From NCBI GenBank assembly GCA_045538835.1, contig JAZQEF010000026.1:91439-155438 (forward strand): a stretch of 64,000 nucleotides of DNA. The letters run 5' to 3'. Below the pieces are notes generated by a model, which did no database searches, had not been told where the DNA came from, and saw nothing but the letters and a program-made list of their open reading frames with translations. Position 1 is the stretch's first letter. Each line of letters opens with the position of its first letter. Positions 52,932 to 61,351 of the stretch are shown here, piece after piece. This stretch comes from RGIG6165 sp045538835. Its GTDB lineage: Bacteria; Bacillota; Clostridia; Oscillospirales; Feifaniaceae. The translations under genes and the position numbers were made by a program.

Positions 52932-54323
52932 ATGATGCGAAGTTTTATAGGGATAGATATTGGAACAACTATTTCTAAAGGTGTTGTTATAACAGAATGC
53001 GGAGAACTTGTGTGCGAACATCAAATGTGCCATTCATATGCAAATGAATTGGATTATTCCGATTATTGGTGGAACGAAATAAGTATCATACTTATGGAAT
53101 TAATAAGAAACATGGGAAAAGGCTATGAACTGTTTTCAATTACAATTTCAGCAATGGCTCCTAATTTGATTATGCTTGATGACAAAGGAAATGTCGTCAA
53201 CAAAACAGTGTTGTTTACTGATGATTTTGCAATAGTCAAACAAGAAGAATTAGACAATAAAGATGGAACTAAGTGGAAAAACGAAACCTTATCAAAACTA
53301 ATAGTTTTAAGTGAGGCAGAAAATTGGAATTCTGTACGAAAAGTCTTAACCACACATAATTATATTGGCTACAAATTGACTGGAACAATGTGTTGTGATA
53401 TTGCTACTGCATATGAATACGGCAACGTGTTCGATGAGTCTTTAGGAAGTTGGAACGATGCGATTTTACATAAACATAATCTATCGTCTTCTATTTTACC
53501 TGAAATTGTTGCTCCTACAACCATAATTGGAAAAGTAAAAAAAGAGATCGCTGACCAATTTGGTATATCATATGAAGTAAATGTGATCGCGGGGTCTCAC
53601 GATTCAATTGCTTCGATGTTAGGTGCAGGATTATCTCAAAAGGACGACCATTTGATTTATTATGGAACATTTAATTGTTCAGCAACAATTCATGAAAATG
53701 TTTCAGATATTTTAATCGGGAAGACTTTAATCTCTCCTGTAGAATGGACTTCGTCAATTCCTGATAGCGGTCCGCAATTTACAGCTATGTGCAAATTGAT
53801 GACAGGGGATGAGGATTACTGTAAGTTCGATAAAATGGCCCAAAATTCTCGCCCAGGCGCCAATGGTGTAATTTTTATTCAAAATCCCCAGTTATTAAAA
53901 ACCTCAATTAGTTCTAAATCTAATGGTTGCTTTTGGAATTTAACAAACAAAACCTCTCGTGAAGATATGTGTAGAGCCATTTATGAATCTTTTCCTTATG
54001 GAATTTTATCATTTTGGGAATCAATTGCTGATTTCAAATATCCAAAGGAATGCTATGTAGCTGGCGGAGGAACTAGAAGCTTAGCACGAATGCAAATTGT
54101 AAGTGATGTTTTGGGGATTACTCAATACAAGCTTAATTATGCAGAAAATGCTGTTGGAACAGCTCTAATCGGAATTGCATCATATGATATGAGTTTGTTC
54201 TTTAATTTGCAACAAAAACGAAAAAATGATGCTAAAGTAATAAAATGGGCGGCTGAAAACAGTCACGAATACGAGGTGGCTGCTTCTCAATATAGAAAAT
54301 TGCTTAAAAATTTAGAAAATTGA
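52932..54323 (+). CDS. FGGY-family carbohydrate kinase
   Basis: A 463-residue two-domain kinase. FIGIDIGTTISKGVVI (phosphate 1 motif), TTHNYIGYKLTG, IAGSHDSIASMLGAG and the C-terminal AGGGTRSLARMQIVSD (adenosine motif) are the FGGY hallmarks. It is closest in layout to xylulokinase/L-fuculokinase types, but the substrate cannot be read. It is the last gene of the operon, five bases after surE. It could phosphorylate the sugar or nucleoside released by the SurE enzyme. Confidence 0.9.
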   Translation: MMRSFIGIDIGTTISKGVVITECGELVCEHQMCHSYANELDYSDYWWNEISIILMELIRNMGKGYELFSITISAMAPNLIMLDDKGNVVNKTVLFTDDFAIVKQEELDNKDGTKWKNETLSKLIVLSEAENWNSVRKVLTTHNYIGYKLTGTMCCDIATAYEYGNVFDESLGSWNDAILHKHNLSSSILPEIVAPTTIIGKVKKEIADQFGISYEVNVIAGSHDSIASMLGAGLSQKDDHLIYYGTFNCSATIHENVSDILIGKTLISPVEWTSSIPDSGPQFTAMCKLMTGDEDYCKFDKMAQNSRPGANGVIFIQNPQLLKTSISSKSNGCFWNLTNKTSREDMCRAIYESFPYGILSFWESIADFKYPKECYVAGGGTRSLARMQIVSDVLGITQYKLNYAENAVGTALIGIASYDMSLFFNLQQKRKNDAKVIKWAAENSHEYEVAASQYRKLLKNLEN

Positions 54324-54540
54324 TATGGTATTGAATTTTTAAAACAGATTGTTTTTCTAATATGCCTCAGCGAGTAGTTGAGGTATATTTTTATTGTGGT
54401 AAATTTGTACTCTAACAGCATTTACTGTGTAATCATCACCAGGTTCGATGCCTCTGTGATGATTAGAAAAAAGAGTATATAACTGCGCCGAGATTGTAGA
54501 TATATACTCTTTTTTAGGGAATCCAAAGGGAACGTTTGGC

Positions 54541-54585
54541 ACACTTCTTTGCTCTGCAAAGTGTAGTGTGTTACACCTTTGCCGA
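54541..54585 (+). other. oriT of the MobV relaxase (pMV158 type)
   Basis: Contains TAGTGTGTTA at 54564-54573, the conserved nick-site core of pMV158-family oriT. It is preceded by an inverted repeat CTTTGC / GCAAAG and followed by a short one (GTGTA / TACAC). A MobV relaxase is encoded at 57289. Similarity to the pMV158 site extends over AAAGTGTAGTGTGTTACAC. Confidence 0.75.
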
Positions 54586-54742
54586 CGGAGCGGGAGTGAA
54601 AATATGTTGCTCACCATTTTTGAGCAATATATTTTCGCAGACGGCAAAATTACAAAGGGGTGGTCGTCTGCCGTATGGTTGGCAGACGGTCAGACCTGCA
54701 GTAATTTGTGTAGTCGGTAAATGGTGTATAAGACCACAAAGA
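54586..54742. other. Structured intergenic region next to oriT
   Basis: Imperfect hairpin GAAAATAT-TTGCTCA (54598-54613) with TGAGCAA-ATATTTTC (54621-54636), and a perfect one CGTCTGCC (54665-54672) with GGCAGACG (54681-54688). It may be a single-strand replication origin or a terminator cluster. The stretch 54324-54540 shows no gene I trust. Confidence 0.45.
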
Positions 54743-55822
54743 TTAGCCTCTGTCAAACAGATCAAACTTTATCATAATTTTATCAATTGAATTTCTCTCT
54801 TCGATGCACCATTCTTTATATTTTCCATAGGAAAATAAACCTTCTTGCACTCGATTCTTTCTGCACAAAGACCGTACTTTGAACATATAAAATGCTTCTT
54901 CTATTTCTGCAATAGCCTCCGTATGTTTTTTTCTTCTTGCTTTTGCAAGACGGTTAAACCAATACTGATATTCATCCTTATGGAGTTTCTCGGCAGAATC
55001 TCCCTTATGTGCATCATCGTATTTCTTCTTATTCACCTTCTGCTGCTTCTCCTTGCACTTGTCGGAGCAGATAAAGGTCTTGTTGTTATCCGGAGCAAGA
55101 AATAGCTTTCCACATACCTTACAATAGCTGAAATATTTTTTGTGCTCATATATAGTTCTCAGGTAATAAACAATCAGCGGAAATAAAGTAAAATCAGATG
55201 CGATATATTCCGTTGTACCTTTTGCCTGTGGAATGACTAATGTTAATGCAGGATATCTGTAATATTCGGAAGGCATATCCATAAGAGGATTAAAAGGCTT
55301 ATGCTTTTGCCAAAACAATATGTTATTTATCAGGCTATATCTAAATGGGAGGGTTAAATCTTCCATTCTTTCCAAGACGGGGTATTCCTCGTCTTTTTCT
55401 TTGTCTGCTTTTAAGATTTTGCCGTATTCGTTCCATAAGGACAAAGCAGTAAATTTCAAAACGGGATTCTCGGCTTCATATAAACCTTCAACCACACGCA
55501 TATTTTCTGCATATTTTTCCTTGGAAGTTTCGCAGAAGTTGGCTTTTACATCAGCAAAATACTCCGGCTCGGTAATGATGTCAAGCAAAAATGAGCCGAG
55601 GGGACGAATTTTCTCGAAAATTATTTCAACATTTTTTTGACCTCTTACAAACCTATTCACATTATCAAAATCGCCGATTACAAGATGCTCTTTTTTCTTC
55701 TTAAAGTCGATATTTATAGCTATTACGGGCTTTTTGAACATCGGGATGCTCGGTTGCTCCATTTTCTTTTTTAAGTGTAACACCTTCTTTTTATGGGAAT
55801 TGTATTTTTGACATTTTACCAT
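54743..55822 (-). CDS. DUF6076-like zinc-finger protein
   Basis: A protein of up to 359 residues. A central Cys cluster YCKVCGKLFLAPDNNKTFIC then SDKC forms a zinc finger, followed by a basic helical region (KARRKKHTEAIAEIEEAF). I associate this layout with the DUF6076 family of mobile elements; its function is unknown. It is transcribed against the element backbone. The promoter at 55830-55858 would start RNA almost at the first ATG, so the true start may be the next Met at 55762. Confidence 0.65.
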   Translation of the reverse strand: MVKCQKYNSHKKKVLHLKKKMEQPSIPMFKKPVIAINIDFKKKKEHLVIGDFDNVNRFVRGQKNVEIIFEKIRPLGSFLLDIITEPEYFADVKANFCETSKEKYAENMRVVEGLYEAENPVLKFTALSLWNEYGKILKADKEKDEEYPVLERMEDLTLPFRYSLINNILFWQKHKPFNPLMDMPSEYYRYPALTLVIPQAKGTTEYIASDFTLFPLIVYYLRTIYEHKKYFSYCKVCGKLFLAPDNNKTFICSDKCKEKQQKVNKKKYDDAHKGDSAEKLHKDEYQYWFNRLAKARRKKHTEAIAEIEEAFYMFKVRSLCRKNRVQEGLFSYGKYKEWCIEERNSIDKIMIKFDLFDRG

Positions 55823-55829
55823 TACCTAA

Positions 55830-55858
55830 AGTATACACCAAACCTATTTACAAGTCAA
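55830..55858 (-). promoter_or_regulatory. Promoter of the DUF6076-like gene
   Basis: Minus strand TTGACT, 17 bases, TATACT. It lies in the divergent gap with the replication gene. Confidence 0.6.
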
Positions 55859-55934
55859 GTTCTTTGTGATTTAATCGAATTGTAAACCTGCAGATTTACA
55901 AAACGAAAATAACATCACAAGGAGGTTAAAAAGC

Positions 55935-56651
55935 ATGGCTACAAATCAAAAATATTACTACATGAGGCTCCGTGCAGACTTTTTCAGCAGAAAAGATATT
56001 ATTCTTTTGGAGAGTATGCAAAATGGTGCTGTCTACTGTCTTATATTACTCAAGCTTCTTACCGCATCTTTGGAAAATAACGGACACCTGATGCTCAACG
56101 AAGAAATTGTAATGACTCCGTCAATGCTTGCAACAATAACACGATATGATGTAGGCACGGTTGAAAAAGCACTACAGATATTTATTCAGTTGGGATTGGT
56201 CGAGCAGCTACCCGACAACTCCTACTTTATGATGGAGCTTGAAGGGATGGTCGGTAAAACATCAACTGAAGCTGACAGAAAAAGAATTACACGGGCAAAT
56301 GTAAAAGCTCTTAAAGAACAAGAGTCGGACAAATGTCCACCAAATGTCCAAGCTTTGTCCGAAAATCGTCCACCAGAGATAGAGATAGAAAAAGAGACAG
56401 ATATAAAGACAGAGATAGATTCAGATAGAGAGATATACGGGCGATACAAAAACGTATCGCTCACTCCCTCGGAATATGAATCTCTAAAAAATGAATTTCC
56501 CATATATGCAGATAAATACATCGAAAGATTATCTGAGTATATGGAAACCAAGGGCAAATTCTACAACAACCACTATGCCACAATCCTTAGTTGGTTAAAG
56601 CAGGATATTAAACCCACAAACTATTCTTGCAAGGAGGGCGAAAGTTTATGA
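55935..56651 (+). CDS. Replication initiator (phage replisome organiser N-terminal type)
   Basis: A 238-residue protein. The N-terminal winged-helix domain (YYYMRLRADFFSRKDIILLE, then GTVEKALQIFIQLGLVEQL) is typical of replisome organisers of phages and mobile elements. The C-terminal part (LTPSEYESLKNEFP, YNNHYATILSWLKQD) matches the DnaD-like end. AAGGAGG precedes the ATG. It overlaps the DnaC-like gene by four bases, so it probably starts element replication with it. Confidence 0.82.
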   Translation: MATNQKYYYMRLRADFFSRKDIILLESMQNGAVYCLILLKLLTASLENNGHLMLNEEIVMTPSMLATITRYDVGTVEKALQIFIQLGLVEQLPDNSYFMMELEGMVGKTSTEADRKRITRANVKALKEQESDKCPPNVQALSENRPPEIEIEKETDIKTEIDSDREIYGRYKNVSLTPSEYESLKNEFPIYADKYIERLSEYMETKGKFYNNHYATILSWLKQDIKPTNYSCKEGESL

Positions 56652-57289
56652 CACCAAAAGAGTTTGAACGTATGCAACGGCTTAATATGCTGAAATCTCT
56701 TTGCTTTGAGGATCACGCCTTATACAGTTGGACTTTTGATAAGGACAACGGTAAAAATCCTATTATGTGGATGGCAAGAGACTATGTGGATAAGTGGTCT
56801 GATGCTTTGTCGGATAATATGGGCTTAGTTCTTTGGGGCGATGTTGGAATGGGCAAAACATTCTTTGCAGCTTGCATTGCAAATGCATTGGTAGAACAGA
56901 ATGTGTCTGTTAAAATGACAAACTTTTCAACTATTCTCAATGATTTGTTCGCAGAGAGTGATAAGAATAAATATCTTGACCGACTCAATGACCATAGTCT
57001 TCTCATCATAGATGATTTAGGCATTGAACGAGGCACGAAATATGCCTTAGAGCAGGTATATAACGTCATAGACACCCGTTATAAAAGCGGAAAACCGCTT
57101 ATCGTTACAACCAACTTAACCTTAGATGAACTCAAAGCTCCTACCGATATTCCACACAAGCGAATTTACGACAGAGTTCTCGGTATGTGTGTTCCGGTTA
57201 TGTTTAACGGAGTGAATTTCAGAAAAGAAGAAGCCGCAGCCAAGATGGAAGCGGCAAAGAAACTATTCGGAATGGAGGATAAAAAATAA
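56648..57289 (+). CDS. DnaC/IstB-like helicase-loader ATPase
   Basis: A 213-residue AAA+ protein. Walker A WGDVGMGKTFFA, Walker B LLIIDDLGIERG, then ALEQVYNVIDTRYKSGKPLIVTTN with sensor Asn, and an Arg-rich RIYDRVLGMC. It loads the replicative helicase at the element origin together with the initiator upstream. Start 56648 has AAGGAGGG; it overlaps the relaxase gene by one base. Confidence 0.9.
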   Translation: MTPKEFERMQRLNMLKSLCFEDHALYSWTFDKDNGKNPIMWMARDYVDKWSDALSDNMGLVLWGDVGMGKTFFAACIANALVEQNVSVKMTNFSTILNDLFAESDKNKYLDRLNDHSLLIIDDLGIERGTKYALEQVYNVIDTRYKSGKPLIVTTNLTLDELKAPTDIPHKRIYDRVLGMCVPVMFNGVNFRKEEAAAKMEAAKKLFGMEDKK

Positions 57290-58230
57290 TGGCATCTGTA
57301 ATTTTAAGATTTTCAAAACAAAAAGGTAACCCGGCAACAAAGATAGAGGCTCATCACGAGCGTACAAAAGAGAAATACAAGAGCAATCCCGACATTGACA
57401 CTTCAAAAAGTCATAACAATATCCACATTATCGCACCACAGATGAGATACAAGGCTGAGGTAGATAAAAGAATTAAAGAATCGGGATGCCGTGTTCGCAA
57501 AGACAGTACAAGGTTTGTTGACACTTTGATAACCGCAAGTCCTGAATTCTTTTGGGATATGACACACGAGAAAATGGTTGAATACTTTCAAAGAGCTGTT
57601 GATTTTATCAAGAGCAAAATCAGACCGGATATGATTTTCTCGGCGGTAATTCATCTTGATGAAAAGACACCTCATCTGCATTTGTGTTTTGTTCCTTTGA
57701 CGAGGGACAACAGACTTACCGCAAAAGAAATACTCGGCAACCGTGCAAAGCTCTCCAAATGCCAGGATGAGTTTCACGAGTTCATGGTAAAGTTCTATCC
57801 AGATATTGAACGAGGCACCTCGGCAACTCTCACCAACAGAAAGCATATACCGAGCAACATATTCAAGTCTGCTGCAAAGCTTGAAAAAATGCAGACAGAG
57901 ATTGAGGAAGTATTGAAAAAGACTAACCTCACAAATGCTTCTAAGAACTCTCAAAAAGCAATTAAACTCATTGAAACTTGGGTACCTATGGTAGAAACCT
58001 TTGAAACAAAAGTAAATATGCTCAGCAAGTCCCTACAAGCGGAGCAAAAGGATAAGAAGGCATTAACCGATGCTTTTGTAGAAGCTCGTGATAAAGCAGA
58101 CGACCGATTAACCGAACTGCTTGTTTTGAGAAATCAGCTTGAATCCTTGCGGAAGCTATACGCAAAGGTTCCTGAAGAAATTCGTCAGAAAATTGAAGTT
58201 AAAAAACGAAGTAAGGAGGTTGAGAGATAA
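57289..58230 (+). CDS. MobV-family relaxase (plasmid recombination/mobilisation protein)
   Basis: A 313-residue relaxase. N-terminal RFSKQKGNPATKIEAHHERT, KSHNNIHI and the HUH-type metal motif HLDEKTPHLHLCFVP are those of Pre/MobV. A coiled-coil C-terminal half follows. It should nick the oriT at 54564-54573 and lead single-strand transfer using a helper conjugation system. It is adjacent to DnaC-like and ParB genes with 1-base overlaps. Confidence 0.92.
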   Translation: MASVILRFSKQKGNPATKIEAHHERTKEKYKSNPDIDTSKSHNNIHIIAPQMRYKAEVDKRIKESGCRVRKDSTRFVDTLITASPEFFWDMTHEKMVEYFQRAVDFIKSKIRPDMIFSAVIHLDEKTPHLHLCFVPLTRDNRLTAKEILGNRAKLSKCQDEFHEFMVKFYPDIERGTSATLTNRKHIPSNIFKSAAKLEKMQTEIEEVLKKTNLTNASKNSQKAIKLIETWVPMVETFETKVNMLSKSLQAEQKDKKALTDAFVEARDKADDRLTELLVLRNQLESLRKLYAKVPEEIRQKIEVKKRSKEVER

Positions 58231-59072
58231 TGAAAACTCCCGAAATGATACAAGTTGATAAATTAAAGACTTTTGAAAACCACCCATACAAAGTTGAGGA
58301 GAATGAAGAAATGGAAATGTTAACCCAAAGCATAAAAGAAAACGGAATATTATCACCGCTTATTGTAAGACCTATCGAAAACAGCGAATATGAAATAATC
58401 TCAGGACACCGCAGATTATTTGCAAGCAAACGGGCAGGACTTACAGAAGTTCCTGCCTTTGTTTATGAAATGGACAGAGATAAAGCGACCATTGCTTTGG
58501 TGGATAGCAATTTGCATCGTGAGCATCTTCTCCCAAGCGAAAAAGCCTTTGCCTATAAAATGAAGGTTGAAGCTATGAACCGACAAGGTGAGCGTACAGA
58601 TTTAACTTCTTCCCAAGTTGGGAAAAGGTTAAATACCTATGAGGTTATAGCAGAAGAAAGTGGCGAAAGCCGTAATCAGATACATAGGTATATACGTTTG
58701 ACCAATCTTTTGCCCGAACTCTTGAAATATGTTGATGACGGACAGATTTCTTTCACTCCTGCGGTTGAACTTTCTTATCTTAATGATATTGAACAACGGG
58801 ATTTGCTTCAGGCAATGGCTCTTAATGATTGCACTCCGTCATTATCTCAGGCAGTTCGCATGAAGAAATTAAGTCAGCAAGGCAGGCTTGATGATGACAA
58901 AATCAACGAGATTATGGCAGAAGAAAAGGCGAATCAAAAGGAGCGTATAAAGATTCCTACAGAACGTGTAAGAAAATACTTTCCCAAAAGCTTCAGTAAT
59001 TCTCAGATTGAGGATGCAATCGTCAAAATGTGCGAAGCTCAATACAAAAAGAAACACGCTCCTGAAAGGTAA
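58230..59072 (+). CDS. ParB-like nuclease/partition protein
   Basis: A 280-residue protein. N-terminal ParB/Srx fold (IQVDKLKTFENHPYKV, ENGILSPLIVRP, YEIISGHRRLFASKRAG) with the GHRR CTPase box, then a helix-turn-helix (LNTYEVIAEESGESRNQIHRYIRL). No parA partner is visible, which is common in this element type. It may act in replication or regulation as well as partition. Confidence 0.9.
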   Translation: MKTPEMIQVDKLKTFENHPYKVEENEEMEMLTQSIKENGILSPLIVRPIENSEYEIISGHRRLFASKRAGLTEVPAFVYEMDRDKATIALVDSNLHREHLLPSEKAFAYKMKVEAMNRQGERTDLTSSQVGKRLNTYEVIAEESGESRNQIHRYIRLTNLLPELLKYVDDGQISFTPAVELSYLNDIEQRDLLQAMALNDCTPSLSQAVRMKKLSQQGRLDDDKINEIMAEEKANQKERIKIPTERVRKYFPKSFSNSQIEDAIVKMCEAQYKKKHAPER

Positions 59073-59082
59073 GGTGTAAAAA

Positions 59083-59280
59083 ATGGCAAAAGAAATTAAA
59101 TTCGATAAATGCTATTTGGTAACAAGACCAAGACAATATAACGTCAACGGGGTAACCTTCACGGTTACTCCCGTCTATGACGGAAAACAAGGTGTAGACA
59201 TTAAGAAACAGTTTGAAAAATGTGTACTAAACAATGTAACAGATTTGTATATTGACGATTCAGGCGGTACAATTACATAA
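59083..59280 (+). CDS. Small element protein, possibly TnpW-like
   Basis: A 65-residue protein with a beta-rich centre (NGVTFTVTPVYDGKQGVDI) and KKQFEKCVLNNVTDL. The pattern and the position just before the serine recombinase resemble TnpW, but similarity is weak. AAGGTGT precedes the ATG. No function can be assigned. Confidence 0.5.
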   Translation: MAKEIKFDKCYLVTRPRQYNVNGVTFTVTPVYDGKQGVDIKKQFEKCVLNNVTDLYIDDSGGTIT

Positions 59281-59316
59281 GAATTATGTGATTTGACTGC
59301 CGGAGAGGAGGACTTA

Positions 59317-61020
59317 ATGCAGTCAAAAAAGAAAATTGAAAGTATTGGCGTAACTGCTCTCTATTGCAGACTGTCCCGTGATGACGGTATGGAAGGTGAT
59401 AGTAACTCAGTAGCCAATCAAAAGAAATTATTACAAAAATATGCAAAAGAAAATGACTTCAGTAACACAAAGTTTTATGTGGATGACGGATATACGGGAA
59501 CTAACTTCAACAGACCGGGCTTTCAGCAGATGATTGATGATATTGAAATGGGATACATAACTACAGTAATCGTAAAGGATATGTCCCGACTTGGCAGAGA
59601 TTATCTTCAGGTGGGATATTATACAGATGATTACTTTCCCGAAAAGAATGCCCGATTTATTGCTGTAAACGATTGTGTGGATAGTGCAGACGGAGATAAC
59701 GAATTAGCACCATTTCGTAACGTAATGAATGAAATGTATGCTCGTGATATAAGCCGTAAGGTGCGTTCTTCTCACAGAATCAGAGGCAATGCAGGAGAAC
59801 CGCTATCTCAACCGCCTTATGGATATATGAAATCTCCCGACAATCCAAAGTTTTGGATTATTGATGAAGAAGCGGCAGAAGTTGTAAGAAGTGTTTTTAA
59901 AATGTGTATTGAGGGTAAGGGCAATGAAACCATTGCACGAATCCTTCAGGAAAACAAAGTGCTTGTACCGATGGCATATTGGCAATCCAAAGGACTTGGC
60001 AGAGGTGGTAAGAAAACGCAGAGCAATCCGTATAAGTGGTGCAAAACTACCATTGCGAAAATGCTTGCTCAACAAGAATACTGCGGTGATGTGATTAATT
60101 TCAAAACATATTCAAAGAACTTCAAGAACAAAGCTCGTATCCCTAACCCAAAGGAAAGTTGGTCTATCTTTAAGGATGTTCATGAGCCTATTATTGAAAG
60201 AGAAATGTTTGAGCACGTGCAGGAGCTTGTAAAGACGCAAACAAAACGCCGTCCACCCAAATCGGGCAACGGCGAGAAGAATATGTTTACGGGACTTTTA
60301 TATTGTGCAGATTGCGGAAGCAAAATGTGGTATCACGTCAGGCATAATAAAGAAACTACATATTTCTTTAGTTGTTCCAATTATAAAGGTGACAGAGGCA
60401 CTTGCGAGAGCACACATTATATCCGTGCTGATTCTGTTGAAATGATTGTTCGTGCCGAGCTTGAAAAACTTGCACAGATTGTCACAATGAATGAAGATGC
60501 CTTTGCAAATCTTTTAGAAGAAAAGGTCAACAAGGATATTGTTAAGGAACAAAAACTTATTGAGCAATCCATCGCAAAAGCTACTGCAAGAAGTCAGGAG
60601 GTTTCAAGGCTCTATGAAAGAGTTTATGAGGATAATGTAAATGGCAAGGTTACAGATGCTTGGTTTATGGAGCTATCGCATAAATATGAGGTTGAACGTG
60701 ACGAGCTTAAAAAGAAGATTCTTGAACTGAATCAGCAGCTTGCAAAGATAAGCGAAGTGCGTGATGGCAAGGAGCATTTTCTCTCTTGTGTCAGAAGCTT
60801 TGCGGAAATGAATGAAGTTACACCTATGATTCTTCAGGAACTAATCGAGAAAATCGAAGTTCACGCAGTAGAAGGCACAGGATTAAACCGCACCCAATCA
60901 GTAATAATACATTACAAGTTCATTGGTGAGCTTGATATGCCGGAGAATTTCGACAAGATAAAAGTCAACACAAGAAAAGGCGTTGAAGTGGAATATCTAA
61001 GAACAACTAAAACGGCATAA
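59317..61020 (+). CDS. Large serine recombinase (TnpX-type integrase)
   Basis: A 567-residue site-specific recombinase. Catalytic serine in ALYCRLSRDDG, resolvase domain with VKDMSRLGRDYLQVG, then recombinase and zinc-ribbon domains (LLYCADCGSKMWYH, FFSCSNYK, CESTHYIRAD) and a coiled-coil C-terminus. Start 59317 has GAGAGGAGG upstream; the TTG at 59293 is unlikely. It lies 34 bases from the right attachment repeat and should integrate and excise the whole element. Confidence 0.93.
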   Translation: MQSKKKIESIGVTALYCRLSRDDGMEGDSNSVANQKKLLQKYAKENDFSNTKFYVDDGYTGTNFNRPGFQQMIDDIEMGYITTVIVKDMSRLGRDYLQVGYYTDDYFPEKNARFIAVNDCVDSADGDNELAPFRNVMNEMYARDISRKVRSSHRIRGNAGEPLSQPPYGYMKSPDNPKFWIIDEEAAEVVRSVFKMCIEGKGNETIARILQENKVLVPMAYWQSKGLGRGGKKTQSNPYKWCKTTIAKMLAQQEYCGDVINFKTYSKNFKNKARIPNPKESWSIFKDVHEPIIEREMFEHVQELVKTQTKRRPPKSGNGEKNMFTGLLYCADCGSKMWYHVRHNKETTYFFSCSNYKGDRGTCESTHYIRADSVEMIVRAELEKLAQIVTMNEDAFANLLEEKVNKDIVKEQKLIEQSIAKATARSQEVSRLYERVYEDNVNGKVTDAWFMELSHKYEVERDELKKKILELNQQLAKISEVRDGKEHFLSCVRSFAEMNEVTPMILQELIEKIEVHAVEGTGLNRTQSVIIHYKFIGELDMPENFDKIKVNTRKGVEVEYLRTTKTA

Positions 61021-61068
61021 AAACAAAAAATCGAGTGTTCATAACTTCATACACGTTATGAACACTCG
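61021..61068 (-). terminator. Terminator of tRNA-Pro
   Basis: On the minus strand CGAGTGTTCATAAC / GTTATGAACACTCG, followed by ATTTTTTGTTT. It lies 3 bases beyond the tRNA-Pro CCA and is nearly identical to the left-boundary hairpin at 38631-38658. Confidence 0.85.
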
Positions 61069-61079
61069 ATATGGTCGAG
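61055..61079. repeat. Right attachment repeat (attR-like)
   Basis: GTTATGAACACTCGATATGG plus TCGAG, overlapping the CCA end and last bases of tRNA-Pro. It pairs with the left copy at 38647-38672. Confidence 0.7.
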
Positions 61080-61148
61080 GTGACAGGATTCGAACCTGCG
61101 GCCTCTGCGTCCCGAACGCAGCGCTCTACCAAACTGAGCCACACCTCG
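61072..61148 (-). tRNA. tRNA-Pro (anticodon CGG)
   Basis: 77-base cloverleaf with acceptor CGAGGTG / CACCTCG, anticodon stem CTGCG-CGCAG around loop TTCGGGA (anticodon CGG), T-loop GTTCGAATC and encoded CCA. It reads Pro codon CCG. Its 3' end faces the mobile element, which uses it as target. Confidence 0.95.
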
Positions 61149-61165
61149 GTTTTTCATGCCTATTC

Positions 61166-61194
61166 ATTATAACAAGCGGAATTAAGACTGTCAA
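61166..61194 (-). promoter_or_regulatory. Promoter of tRNA-Pro
   Basis: Minus strand TTGACA, exactly 17 bases, TATAAT: a full consensus, ending 18 bases before the tRNA. Confidence 0.85.
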
Positions 61195-61225
61195 GAAAAA
61201 GTCATAATAAATTGTAAATATTTTG

Positions 61226-61253
61226 TTGACAAACTTCAAAATAATGGTATAAT
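61226..61253 (+). promoter_or_regulatory. Promoter of tRNA-Gln
   Basis: TTGACA, 16 bases, TATAAT with an extended -10 TGG before it, ending 24 bases before the tRNA. It is divergent from the tRNA-Pro promoter. Confidence 0.85.
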
Positions 61254-61277
61254 AAATAATGTTCTCTACAAAAACAC

Positions 61278-61351
61278 TGCGGAATTGTGTAAGGGTAGCA
61301 CGACAGACTCTGACTCTGTTTGTCTGGGTTCGAATCCTAGTTCCGCAACCA
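61278..61351 (+). tRNA. tRNA-Gln (anticodon CTG)
   Basis: Acceptor TGCGGAA / TTCCGCA, anticodon loop CTCTGAC in stem ACAGA-TCTGT (anticodon CTG, reads CAG), T-loop GTTCGAATC, encoded CCA. Confidence 0.94.

Larger units (their letters stand above)
38647..61079. mobile_element. Mobilisable integrative element of about 22.4 kb at tRNA-Pro
   Basis: Bounded by imperfect 25-base direct repeats, with the tRNA-Pro 3' end at the right edge. The backbone has tnpV and a DUF6809-like gene at the left and oriT, a DUF6076-like gene, replication initiator, DnaC-like ATPase, MobV relaxase, ParB-like protein and large serine recombinase at the right. No conjugation (type IV secretion) genes are seen, so it should move with a helper. 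Cargo occupies about 40.3-54.3 kb and is more AT-rich than the chromosome. Confidence 0.82.

Noticed and set aside
54357..54647. Minus-strand 96-codon frame over the oriT region
   Set aside because: Covers the oriT and hairpins, no ribosome site and no recognised family; treated as noncoding.
57403..57954. Minus-strand frame inside the MobV relaxase gene
   Set aside because: Antisense shadow of a conserved relaxase, no ribosome site.
38669..61068. 17-bp terminal inverted repeats (CGAGTGTTCATAACGTG at 38669, inverted at 61052) as a DDE transposon
   Set aside because: The element has a serine recombinase and flanking direct repeats; the inverted match is explained by the terminator hairpin arms.
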